Origin: an uncultured Paracoccaceae bacterium
Lineage (GTDB): Bacteria > Pseudomonadota > Alphaproteobacteria > Rhodobacterales > Rhodobacteraceae
DNA length: 64,000 nucleotides
NCBI GenBank assembly: GCA_947494675.1
Contig: CANLVP010000001.1
Coordinates: 1,562,001 to 1,626,000 of the forward strand
Direction of reading: 5' to 3'
Shown here one piece after another: positions 52,164 through 60,716 of the stretch. The translations under genes were made by a program, and so were the position numbers. A model generated the notes under the pieces. That model was not told where the DNA came from and did no database searches. It saw only the letters and a list, made by a program, of their open reading frames with translations. Position 1 is the stretch's first letter, and every line of letters starts with the position of its first letter.

Positions 52164-53126
52164 ATGTTTGCAAGTATGCATTTCAACAATGATTCCCGCT
52201 TTCAACAAATCCGCCAAAACGCGCTCGCCCTTCGCTACGGGGCAAAAGGCTACCACGTCCGATTGCTCCAACAGGGGCTGATCGATCTGGGATACGCCCT
52301 GCCAAAGTCGACCCAACGCTATCAATCCCCAGACGGCGACTTTGGCTGGGAAACCAAATCAGCAATAACGCGACTTCAGTCCAAATTGGACCTTTATGAC
52401 GACGGCGTTGTTGGACCCAAATCAGTGACCAAGTTTGACCTGAAATTGGCGGCTGTTGCCGGTGGCTTTGCGGGCCCACCCACTTTGCCCGGCAAGCCTG
52501 ATGGCGACAAAGGTAACGTAGCGGCTGACTTCCGTGATGCGGCCCTCCGCGCGATCGGACCCGGCAGCCCACTGTTCAAAACAGACAATTGGACCCTCAA
52601 CTGGAAACCTCGCAAACATGCAAAAACGCTTTCATTCACGATCAACACGTTTATCGACTACGGGCTCTCGTTGAACGCAGCTGTCTCAGCCGGCGACTTG
52701 TCGTTTCAATACATCAACGACAAGGGCGACAGGCAGGCCGAATACATCTCAAAGAAAGGTCAACGCCGCGGCGTCAAAGCCAACACAGTCTTGTTGTTGA
52801 ACAAAGATGCAGTCTCAGAAGAACTGGCGGTCCATGAATTGACCCACGCCGTTATGGACTATGAACGCGCGCCGCGAAACATGCTCTTTGGCGAAATGTT
52901 CGCGTTCATTGCCGTTAGCCTTTTTGCGATGCAAAAGGGTTATACGCCAACCTTGGGTGGCAGCTTCGCAGCCGTGTCGAAGGCGGCCAATGAATGCGCC
53001 GCATATATCAAACTCGGCCAAGAACCGAGCCAGAAACAGCTCGACGCACTGGGCGACGCCATCAATGTGAACCCCGGCTACAAGGGCATTCGAGGGAAAA
53101 GAGCAGTGAACAACGGTATCGGTTAG
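52164..53126 (+). CDS. peptidoglycan-binding domain fused to a putative HELTH zincin
   Basis: A 320-residue protein of unknown role. Residues about 18-95 form a PG_binding_1-like domain (LRYGAKGYHVRLLQQGL, DGDFGWETKSAITRLQ, DGVVGPKS). After a Gly/Pro linker comes a domain with HELTH at 224-228 in AVHELTHAVMDY and a candidate third ligand Glu244 in FGEMFAF. ATG 52164 follows AAAGGTG; an ATG at 52077 adds 29 residues but has no ribosome-binding site. No Sec signal is visible. Base use looks less GC-biased than its neighbours, hinting at acquisition. Catalysis is inference. Confidence 0.72.
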   Translation: MFASMHFNNDSRFQQIRQNALALRYGAKGYHVRLLQQGLIDLGYALPKSTQRYQSPDGDFGWETKSAITRLQSKLDLYDDGVVGPKSVTKFDLKLAAVAGGFAGPPTLPGKPDGDKGNVAADFRDAALRAIGPGSPLFKTDNWTLNWKPRKHAKTLSFTINTFIDYGLSLNAAVSAGDLSFQYINDKGDRQAEYISKKGQRRGVKANTVLLLNKDAVSEELAVHELTHAVMDYERAPRNMLFGEMFAFIAVSLFAMQKGYTPTLGGSFAAVSKAANECAAYIKLGQEPSQKQLDALGDAINVNPGYKGIRGKRAVNNGIG

Positions 53127-53462
53127 GAAAAGTCCCCGCCCAAAAAAGCGGCGTTAACCTGTTCGTGGGTGAATCATATGCGGCTATTTTGATCGCGTCG
53201 GTCCGCCCAAATGTCCTAAATTTTGAGCATTCGCTGTTTTTGGACGCTTTTGTGGCGGCCCCGCATGGATTTCCAGCACCACCTGAACAGAGTCGTGGCT
53301 GCCTATCACAGGCAAACGCCGCGCGGTGAATATCCGGCAAGATACTGACCACCACGCGACGGCAACATCACTGCTGCGGGCCCTGTCTATCAGATCAGGG
53401 CACCCCGGACAGACGAATTCCGTCGTCTATACGGGCCGCGGCGACAATGGGGATAAGAATCC
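53127..53462. other. gene-free region upstream of urtA
   Basis: No convincing gene in 336 bp. A minus-strand frame (53062-53355) overlaps the zincin gene and is not protein-like. An inverted repeat is described separately; the urt promoter should lie here. Confidence 0.6.
53411..53428. repeat. AGACGA/TCGTCT inverted repeat upstream of urtA
   Basis: Six-base arms around ATTCCG, 35 bp before urtA. Could be an operator of the urea transporter; weak on its own. Confidence 0.35.
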
Positions 53463-54749
53463 ATGCGTTTTTCGCTCAAACTGACTGCGCTGACCACAGC
53501 CAGCTTGCTTGCAACCACTGCCATCGCCTCCGCTGAATGTGCTGACCCGATCAAAGTCGGCGTGCTGCACTCACTGTCCGGCTCGATGGCCATTTCCGAA
53601 ACCACACTCAAAGACGTCATGCTGATGCTCGTTGAACAGCAAAACGCCGCTGGCGGCGTGCTGGGCTGCGAACTTGAAGCCGTCGTCGTTGACCCAGCTT
53701 CCGACTGGCCGCTCTTCGCTGAAAAAGCGCGCGAGCTGCTGACCGTGCACGAGGTCGACGTGATCTTTGGCAACTGGACTTCCGTGTCCCGTAAATCCGT
53801 CCTGCCCGTGATCGAAGAACTTAACGGCCTGCTTTTCTACCCAGTGCAGTATGAGGGCGAAGAAAGCTCCAAGAACGTGTTCTACACAGGTGCCGCCCCG
53901 AACCAGCAGGCGATTCCTGCGGTTGATTACTTCCTCGAAGAACTGGGCGTTGAGAAATTCGCGCTGCTGGGCACCGACTATGTCTACCCCCGCACCACAA
54001 ACAACATCCTCGAAAGCTACCTGATCGACAACGGCATCGCCGCTGAAGACATCTTTGTGAACTACACCCCCTTCGGCCACTCTGACTGGGCCACAATCGT
54101 GGGTGACGTTGTTGCACTGGGCGAAGACGGCAAGCAGGTTGGTGTGATCTCAACCATCAACGGCGACGCCAACATCGGCTTCTACAAAGAGCTCGCTGCC
54201 GCTGACGTCTCTGCCGACGACATCCCCGTCGTGGCATTCTCTGTGGGTGAAGAAGAGCTTTCGGGCCTCGACACATCCAACCTTGTGGGCCACCTCGCAG
54301 CCTGGAACTACTTCCAGTCCGCCGACACAGACGTAAACGCTGAATTCATCGCCGCATGGAAAGAATTTGCTGGCGAAGAGCGTGTGACCAACGACCCAAT
54401 GGAAGCCCACTACATTGGCTTCAACATGTGGGTGAACGCGGTGACAGCGGCTGAAACCACAGACGTCGATGCGGTACGCGCGGCGATGTATGGTCAGGAG
54501 TTCCCAAACCTGACCGGTGGTACGGCCGTCATGCTGCCAAACCACCACCTCGCCAAGCCCGTCCTGATCGGTGAGATCACAGCCGAAGGCCAGTTCGACA
54601 TCATCAGCCAGACCTCTGAGGTCCCCGGCGATGCATGGACAGACTTCCTGCCCGAAAGCGCTGTGCTGACCTCTGATTGGAAAGACCTCGGCTGCGGCAT
54701 GTACAACACCGAGACCGAGACCTGCGTTCAGCTGACCTCGAACTACTAA
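53463..54749 (+). CDS. urtA: urea ABC transporter substrate-binding protein UrtA
   Basis: A 428-residue periplasmic binding protein. The signal peptide ends at TAIASA near residue 22, followed by DPIKVGVLHSLSGSMAISET, typical of UrtA. FYPVQYEGEESS and YVYPRTTNN are further UrtA-specific segments. It heads the five-gene urt operon. A GC hairpin follows the stop and probably sets its expression above the permeases. Confidence 0.95.
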   Translation: MRFSLKLTALTTASLLATTAIASAECADPIKVGVLHSLSGSMAISETTLKDVMLMLVEQQNAAGGVLGCELEAVVVDPASDWPLFAEKARELLTVHEVDVIFGNWTSVSRKSVLPVIEELNGLLFYPVQYEGEESSKNVFYTGAAPNQQAIPAVDYFLEELGVEKFALLGTDYVYPRTTNNILESYLIDNGIAAEDIFVNYTPFGHSDWATIVGDVVALGEDGKQVGVISTINGDANIGFYKELAAADVSADDIPVVAFSVGEEELSGLDTSNLVGHLAAWNYFQSADTDVNAEFIAAWKEFAGEERVTNDPMEAHYIGFNMWVNAVTAAETTDVDAVRAAMYGQEFPNLTGGTAVMLPNHHLAKPVLIGEITAEGQFDIISQTSEVPGDAWTDFLPESAVLTSDWKDLGCGMYNTETETCVQLTSNY

Positions 54750-54759
54750 TCTTCCCCTC

Positions 54760-54784
54760 GGCGGCGCGATCCCCTCGCGCCGCC
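54760..54784 (+). promoter_or_regulatory. intercistronic stem-loop between urtA and urtB
   Basis: A perfect 10-bp stem GGCGGCGCGA/TCGCGCCGCC with a TCCCC loop starts 11 bp after the urtA stop. No T-run follows, so it is better read as an mRNA 3'-end stabiliser or partial attenuator than a full terminator. Confidence 0.8.
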
Positions 54785-54810
54785 ACCCCCCTGAATACCC
54801 GGACATCCCA

Positions 54811-56736
54811 ATGCGCATCCTGCTCAGTGCTTTCGTTTTCATGTTCTGCGCAATGGCCGCCTCCGCGCAGGATCTCCAATCGCTCTTGCAAGACAACGCC
54901 GACGACATCGCCAAACCGTCCCGCAATTCCATCGGTGTGGTGCTGGATCAGATGGTCGCCACCGGCCTGCCGCAAGTCCCTGCTTTTCTCGAACAATGGT
55001 CCGACAAGAACGTCTGGCAGGACGACATCACCGGCACCTTTTTCATGGCGACTGAGGCTGACGATACCCTCACCCTGACGGACATCGACACCGGCGCAGA
55101 AACCACCGTTCCCTCTGACGGATTTACCCAGCTCAAGCCCAACGGCGGCGTCCGCCGCGTCATCGGCACCGCCCTCGTGCAGTTCCAGCTGATCGACCCC
55201 GATACCACCCGGCGCGCTGCCGCCCTCGAAAGCATCGCCCGCCGTCCCGAGGCATCGCAACTCGCCCCCCTCATGGCTTCGCTTGAGGGCGAAACGGACC
55301 CTGCGCTTCTGGCCCGCAAACAGAACCTGATCACCATCCTCTCCGCCCGCTTCGCCGAAGACCCCGCCGATCGCATCGCCGCGATTGAGGCGCTGGCCGA
55401 GGAAACTTCCGTGGAAACGCGCGCTGTCCTCAACCAAATCCTCGCCACCAAACCCGGCGTCGCCACTGATCTTCCAGACGCCAATATCGCCGCCCAGCAC
55501 GACCCGATGACCGGCCCCGACGGCTATTACGCGGCCCTTGTCGCGGCGGACCTCGCCACGCCCCTGACCACGCCCGACGACATCCGCGCCGCGATGGAGG
55601 CGAACATCATCGACGGCCGGGTCGGCGGCGTGCCCACCGCACAACTCGACACCGACGCCGCCCGCGCCCGCGCCTATGCGACCCTTGCCGCGGCGGGGAC
55701 CGTGCCCCCACTTGTGGGCATCCCTGAACGCGACAACGCCCTGAACACCCACGTCTTCTTTGACACCTACACCGAAGACGACCCCGCCATCACCACAGCC
55801 GCTCGCAATGCCCTCGACCAGGTTGAAACCGCCGTGGCGCTGGCCCAAACCGTCGACCTTGGCCTCGACGCGCTGTCGCTTGCATCAATCTACTTCCTCG
55901 CCGCGATCGGCCTTGCGATCACTTTTGGCGTCATGGGCGTCATCAACATGGCCCACGGTGAGTTCATCATGATGGGCGCCTACACCGGCTACGTGATCCA
56001 GCTTTTTGTGCCCGACTACACCATCGCCATCATCATCGCCCTGCCCACGGCCTTTGCCATCACCTTTGCGGCAGGTGTGACGATGGAACGCCTCGTGATC
56101 CGTCACCTCTACCACCGCCCGCTGGAAACCCTGCTTGCGACCTTCGGCATCTCCATCGCGCTGCAACAGCTCGCGAAAAACATCTTCGGCACCCAAGCCC
56201 GCCCGCTGACCTCGCCTGCATGGCTCGACGGCGCGTGGATCATCTCGGACGTGATCCAGATCAGTTATATCCGCATCGCGATCTTCATCATGGCGCTGTT
56301 CTTTCTGGCCCTGATACTCTTCATCCTCAAACGCACCCGTCTGGGGCTTGAGGTCCGCGCCGTCACCCAAAACCCAGGCATGGCCGCCTCCATGGGGATC
56401 AATCCCGACCGCATCAACATGCTGACCTTCGGCCTCGGCTCCGGCATCGCGGGCATCGCAGGCGTGGCCATCGGCCTCTATGCAAAGGTTACCTCGGAAA
56501 TGGGCGCCGACTACATCGTGCAAAGCTTCATGACCGTGGTTGTGGGCGGCGTTGGCAACGTCTGGGGCACGCTCGCGGGTGCATCCCTCATCGGGGGGCT
56601 GCAAAAGGGCATCGAATGGTTCAACCCCTCCAACACGCTGGCCGCCCAAACCTACATGATCCTCTTCATCATCCTTTTCATCCAATTCCGGCCCAAGGGC
56701 ATCGTCGCCCTCAAGGGCCGCGCAGCCGCGGATTAA
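54811..56736 (+). CDS. urtB: urea ABC transporter permease UrtB
   Basis: A 641-residue protein. A signal-like helix (1-20) is followed by a soluble region of about 330 residues unique to UrtB, then a LivH-type permease domain with about eight helices (ITFGVMGVINMAHGEFIMMGAY, TFGISIALQQLAKN in part, GGVGNVWGT). The extra domain makes it much longer than LivH. Starts 61 bp after urtA. Confidence 0.94.
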   Translation: MRILLSAFVFMFCAMAASAQDLQSLLQDNADDIAKPSRNSIGVVLDQMVATGLPQVPAFLEQWSDKNVWQDDITGTFFMATEADDTLTLTDIDTGAETTVPSDGFTQLKPNGGVRRVIGTALVQFQLIDPDTTRRAAALESIARRPEASQLAPLMASLEGETDPALLARKQNLITILSARFAEDPADRIAAIEALAEETSVETRAVLNQILATKPGVATDLPDANIAAQHDPMTGPDGYYAALVAADLATPLTTPDDIRAAMEANIIDGRVGGVPTAQLDTDAARARAYATLAAAGTVPPLVGIPERDNALNTHVFFDTYTEDDPAITTAARNALDQVETAVALAQTVDLGLDALSLASIYFLAAIGLAITFGVMGVINMAHGEFIMMGAYTGYVIQLFVPDYTIAIIIALPTAFAITFAAGVTMERLVIRHLYHRPLETLLATFGISIALQQLAKNIFGTQARPLTSPAWLDGAWIISDVIQISYIRIAIFIMALFFLALILFILKRTRLGLEVRAVTQNPGMAASMGINPDRINMLTFGLGSGIAGIAGVAIGLYAKVTSEMGADYIVQSFMTVVVGGVGNVWGTLAGASLIGGLQKGIEWFNPSNTLAAQTYMILFIILFIQFRPKGIVALKGRAAAD

Positions 56737-56819
56737 TCCCATGCCTTCTTTGATCCACACATGTCCCGGCGGGTCGCCATATGACGCGCCACGCGCGACG
56801 CAGACCAAGGCGACGACCC

Positions 56820-57986
56820 ATGCAAAATAGCTTCATCGCCCGAAACCCCTCGGTGCTGTGGTTCCTTGCGGCACTTGGCCTCTTTACCTTTGGCGTGACG
56901 ATCCTGTCCGAAGCGACCGGCCTTGGCCTGATCTCCACCTCCTTCGTCAAAACCTTGGGCAAAACCCTCTGCCTCTGCCTTATCGCCATCGCGATGGACG
57001 TTGTCTGGGGCTACTGCGGCATCCTTTCGCTCGGCCACTTCGCCTTTTTTGGCATCGGCGGTTACGCCATCGGCATGTGGCTGATGTATGCCCGGACAGA
57101 GACCATCGTGCTCGAAAGCCTCGCGGGCCAGAACATCCCTGCCACCCCGCAAGAGATATCCGACGCCATCGGCAACCAAATCTTCGGCGTCGTTGGCTCC
57201 TCGGACTTCCCCGCGATCTGGGCCTTTGCCGACAGCCTCGTGCTGCAACTGGCCATGGTGGTGCTGATGCCCGGCCTGCTGGCTCTGGTCTTTGGCTGGC
57301 TGGCCTTCCGTAGCCGGGTCACAGGCGTCTACCTGTCGATCCTGACCCAGGCCATGACGCTGGCGCTCTCGCTCTACCTCTTTCAAAACGACAGCGGCTT
57401 GCGCGGCAACAACGGCCTCTCAGGGCTGCAAAATATCCCGGGGTTCGAGGCGACCCCCCAAGCCACGATCTCCATCATCTTCTTCCTCGCCTCGGCCTTT
57501 GCACTTGGCGCGGGCTACCTGTTCTTTGCTTGGGTGATCTCAGGCAAAATGGGCAGCGTCGTGCAAGGTATCCGCGATAATGAGGCGCGCGTGCGGTTCC
57601 TCGGCTACCAGGTCGAAAGCTATAAGCTCTTTATCTTCACCATTACGGCCATCGTCTCTGGCATCGCAGGCGCGCTCTATTATCCACAAGCGGGCATCAT
57701 CAACCCCGGTGAAATCGCCCCCATCGCCTCGATCTATCTGGCGGTCTGGGTCGCCATCGGGGGCAGGGGCCGTCTTTACGGCGCGGTCATCGGCGCGGCC
57801 TTTGTGTCGCTTCTCTCAAGCTGGTTCACGGGGGGCGGCGCGCCCAACGTCAACCTTGGTTTCTACACGATCCAGTGGACCGACTGGTGGCTGGTGCTTC
57901 TTGGCCTCTCCTTCGTGGTCGTCACGCTTTACTTCCCAAAGGGCATCGGCGGGCTCTTTGATTATCTGGTGAGGAAACCGTCATGA
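56820..57986 (+). CDS. urtC: urea ABC transporter permease UrtC
   Basis: A 388-residue LivM-type permease with about ten helices; GYCGILSLGHFAFFGIGGYA and AIGGRGRLYGAVIGA are the family motifs. ATG 56820 (MQNSFIARNPS) has AAGG upstream; an earlier ATG at 56781 would add a short Arg-rich stretch unlike the family. It overlaps urtD by four bases. Confidence 0.93.
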   Translation: MQNSFIARNPSVLWFLAALGLFTFGVTILSEATGLGLISTSFVKTLGKTLCLCLIAIAMDVVWGYCGILSLGHFAFFGIGGYAIGMWLMYARTETIVLESLAGQNIPATPQEISDAIGNQIFGVVGSSDFPAIWAFADSLVLQLAMVVLMPGLLALVFGWLAFRSRVTGVYLSILTQAMTLALSLYLFQNDSGLRGNNGLSGLQNIPGFEATPQATISIIFFLASAFALGAGYLFFAWVISGKMGSVVQGIRDNEARVRFLGYQVESYKLFIFTITAIVSGIAGALYYPQAGIINPGEIAPIASIYLAVWVAIGGRGRLYGAVIGAAFVSLLSSWFTGGGAPNVNLGFYTIQWTDWWLVLLGLSFVVVTLYFPKGIGGLFDYLVRKPS

Positions 57987-58735
57987 TGCCAACCCTGCTA
58001 GAGGTGTCGGGCGTCACCGTCTCTTTCGACGGCTTCCGCGCGATCAACAACCTCTCGATCCAGTTCCCGCCCACCGGTCTGCGCGCCATCATCGGCCCCA
58101 ATGGCGCGGGCAAAACCACTTTCATGGATATCGTCACGGGCAAGACCAAACCGGATGAAGGCCACGTGATCTGGGGCGAAGAAAACGTCTCGCTTCTTGG
58201 CCTGTCGGAATCCGATATCGCCACCCGCGGCATTGGCCGCAAATTCCAAAAACCCACTGTGTTTGAGGCGCAGACAGTCCGCCAAAACCTCGCCATGGCG
58301 CTCAAAAACCCGCGCAGCCCCTTTGCCGTGCTGACCCACCGCAAAACGGCTGAAAACGCCGCCAAGATCGAAGCCATCGCCGAAGAGATCGGCCTGACCG
58401 ACAGCCTCACCCGCATCGCGGGAGAGCTCTCTCACGGTCAAAAGCAATGGCTCGAAATCGGGATGCTGCTGGCCCAAGACCCGCGCCTGCTCTTGGTCGA
58501 TGAACCTGCCGCTGGCATGACCGTGGAGGAACGCGAAAAAACCACCGACATCCTGCGCCGCGCGGCTGAAACCCGCTCCGTCGTCGTGGTCGAACACGAC
58601 ATGGAATTTGTCCGGCGTCTCGATTGCAAAGTCACCGTCCTGCACGAAGGTTCCGTCCTCGCCGAAGGCTCACTTGACCACGTCACATCCGATCAAACCG
58701 TCATCGATGTCTATCTGGGGCGCGGCCATGCTTGA
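57983..58735 (+). CDS. urtD: urea ABC transporter ATP-binding protein UrtD
   Basis: A 250-residue LivG-type ATPase: Walker A GPNGAGKTTF, signature LSHGQKQWLEIGM, Walker B LLLVDEPAAGMT, switch VVVVEHDMEF. LSHGQ instead of LSGGQ is characteristic of UrtD. Overlaps urtE by eight bases. Confidence 0.95.
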   Translation: MMPTLLEVSGVTVSFDGFRAINNLSIQFPPTGLRAIIGPNGAGKTTFMDIVTGKTKPDEGHVIWGEENVSLLGLSESDIATRGIGRKFQKPTVFEAQTVRQNLAMALKNPRSPFAVLTHRKTAENAAKIEAIAEEIGLTDSLTRIAGELSHGQKQWLEIGMLLAQDPRLLLVDEPAAGMTVEEREKTTDILRRAAETRSVVVVEHDMEFVRRLDCKVTVLHEGSVLAEGSLDHVTSDQTVIDVYLGRGHA

Positions 58736-59423
58736 GGTCAAAAACATCAACCTGAAATACGGCCAGTCGCAGATCCTCTATGACATCTCACTGACCGCGA
58801 AACCGGGTGAGATCACGGCGCTCATGGGCAACAACGGCGCGGGCAAGACCAGTCTGCTCAAGGCCATCGCAGGCCGTCACACCGCATTCGACGGCCAGAT
58901 CACCCTGGGTGGTCTGCCCGCCCAATTCGGCAACCCGCACCAAGCCGCCCGCGCGGGCATCGCCTATGTCCCGCAGGGGCGCGAAGTCTTTGCGATGATG
59001 ACCGTCATGGAAAATCTGGAAACCGGCTTTGCCTGCCTGCCCAAGGATCAACACCACATCCCCGATATGATCTTTGACCTCTTTCCTGTGCTCAAAAACA
59101 TGTCCGCCCGGCGCGGCGGCGATCTTTCCGGCGGGCAGCAACAGCAACTCGCCATCGCCCGCGCCTTGATCGCGCAACCCAAGGTGCTGCTGCTCGACGA
59201 GCCCACCGAAGGCATCCAGCCCAACGTGATCGAACAGATCGGCGACGCCCTTCGGCTTTTGCGGACCAAGGGCGACATGGCCATCGTGCTTGTCGAACAA
59301 AACGCCGATTTCGCCTATGCGCTGGGCGACGCCTTTACCCTCATTGCCTCTGGCCGCCACAAGATGTCCGCCGCCAAAGCAGAGCTCGGCAAGTCCGACC
59401 TGATCGCTGAAATGGCCCTCTAA
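58728..59423 (+). CDS. urtE: urea ABC transporter ATP-binding protein UrtE
   Basis: A 231-residue LivF-type ATPase: Walker A GNNGAGKTSLL, signature LSGGQQQQLAIARAL, Walker B VLLLDEPTEGIQP. ATG 58728 lies within the urtD end (ATGCTTGA). Last gene of the operon; urease genes, which often follow, are not present, so urease must be encoded elsewhere if urea is hydrolysed. Confidence 0.95.
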   Translation: MLEVKNINLKYGQSQILYDISLTAKPGEITALMGNNGAGKTSLLKAIAGRHTAFDGQITLGGLPAQFGNPHQAARAGIAYVPQGREVFAMMTVMENLETGFACLPKDQHHIPDMIFDLFPVLKNMSARRGGDLSGGQQQQLAIARALIAQPKVLLLDEPTEGIQPNVIEQIGDALRLLRTKGDMAIVLVEQNADFAYALGDAFTLIASGRHKMSAAKAELGKSDLIAEMAL

Positions 59424-59432
59424 AGGACCGGA

Positions 59433-60026
59433 TCAGGACGCCTCAGGCGCAGGCTTCCGCCCCAGCACGCGCTGCTGATAAAGCGAGGTGACCTCTTCCT
59501 TGCGCGCTGCAATCATCTCGGGCGTGGCGGGCTGCCGCGCCCGTTCCATCCGACCATAGGCGGCATAGGGGTTATGCGGCTTTGCTGGCGTCGGGCGACC
59601 GGTCAGCGACACATCATCCAGATCATGCCCCTGATAGCCTGACCCCCGCATCCCAAAGGGCGGTGGCCCGAATTCATTGTCACGGTAATCCGACGGCAAC
59701 ACCATGAAGATGAACATCACCACCCACCCGAACGGGACAAAGTTGATCAAATACCAAAACCCGGATTTGCCACTGTCATGCAGCCTGCGAATGGTCACGC
59801 AGAACTGTGGGATGAAATTGGCGATCAACCAAAAGCTGGTGAAATAGCTGAAGGGGTTCAGGCTCACGGGCGCAAACGGGTCATAGAGATAGACATCAAA
59901 CGCCAGTGCCGCCGCCAGAATGACAAAGAACATCAGCGTGTACCACCAATACTCTGACCGGGACGCGCGCCCCTTCATGGTAAAGTATTTGCTCATCACG
60001 GAATCGAGCGCTGCAAACGGTCCCAT
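59433..60026 (-). CDS. DUF805 family membrane protein
   Basis: A 197-residue protein with the DUF805 layout: YFTMKGRASRSEYWWYTL at the start, four hydrophobic segments, and TIRRLHDSGKSGFWYL before the last pair. The C-terminal 70 residues are a polar tail. Function unknown. Convergent with urtE. Confidence 0.88.
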   Translation of the reverse strand: MGPFAALDSVMSKYFTMKGRASRSEYWWYTLMFFVILAAALAFDVYLYDPFAPVSLNPFSYFTSFWLIANFIPQFCVTIRRLHDSGKSGFWYLINFVPFGWVVMFIFMVLPSDYRDNEFGPPPFGMRGSGYQGHDLDDVSLTGRPTPAKPHNPYAAYGRMERARQPATPEMIAARKEEVTSLYQQRVLGRKPAPEAS

Positions 60027-60088
60027 ATCCTGCCCTCTGGTTGTTTGAGGTCAGGCTAGGTCGCGCTTTCGGCAGAAATGGGAGCGGA

Positions 60089-60715
60089 TCAGGGCGATTC
60101 CGGGGCCGTTTTCTTGGCCCCGATCTTGGTTTCCGTGCCTTTGCGCAAGCGCTGGATATTGCCCCAGTGCCGCGCGTAAATCAGCAGCCCCAGCGCGCAG
60201 GCGAGGATGAAGATCTGGCCTTGCCCCAGAAACACCGCCGCAATCGGCGTCCAGCCCGCAGCCAGCAACGCGGCCATCGACGAATAGCGACCGACCGCGG
60301 CTGTCAGCAACCAGATCGCTCCCGCCGCCAGACCCGCAGGCCATGCCAGTGCAAAGATCACACCGAAATAAGTGGCCACGCCCTTGCCGCCCTTGAACTT
60401 CAGCCAAATGGGAAAGCAATGCCCGATCAAGGCCGCCAGTGCCGCGACCTGCGCAGCCAATTCGCCGCCCATGGCATAACCGATGGCCACCGCCACCGCG
60501 CCTTTGGCCGCATCAAACAGCAAGGTCAGCGCTGCGGCCTTCTTGTTGCCTGTGCGTAGCACATTGGTCGCGCCAATATTGCCCGACCCCACCTGTCGCA
60601 AATCGCCCAAGCCCATGACCCGCGCCAATAAGACGCCTGACGGGATCGTGCCCAACAGGTAGCCGATCACGGCCACGACCATCAGGATATTGCCCGCTAC
60701 GTCCAGACTTGGCAT
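60089..60715 (-). CDS. plsY: glycerol-3-phosphate acyltransferase PlsY
   Basis: A 208-residue inner-membrane enzyme that acylates glycerol-3-phosphate with acyl-phosphate in phospholipid synthesis. Five to six helices; the three motifs SGNIGATNVLR, KFKGGKGVAT and the GSIPSG-like GTIPSGVLLA are visible. The start lies one base after the upstream dihydroorotase-like stop. Confidence 0.94.
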   Translation of the reverse strand: MPSLDVAGNILMVVAVIGYLLGTIPSGVLLARVMGLGDLRQVGSGNIGATNVLRTGNKKAAALTLLFDAAKGAVAVAIGYAMGGELAAQVAALAALIGHCFPIWLKFKGGKGVATYFGVIFALAWPAGLAAGAIWLLTAAVGRYSSMAALLAAGWTPIAAVFLGQGQIFILACALGLLIYARHWGNIQRLRKGTETKIGAKKTAPESP

Positions 60716-60716
60716 G

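Noticed and set aside
53062-53355. 97-codon minus-strand frame before urtA
   Set aside because: Overlaps the zincin gene end and reads as Cys/Arg/Pro noise.
54604-55848. 414-codon minus-strand frame antisense to urtA/urtB
   Set aside because: Gly/Val-rich shadow frame opposite the well-supported urt genes.
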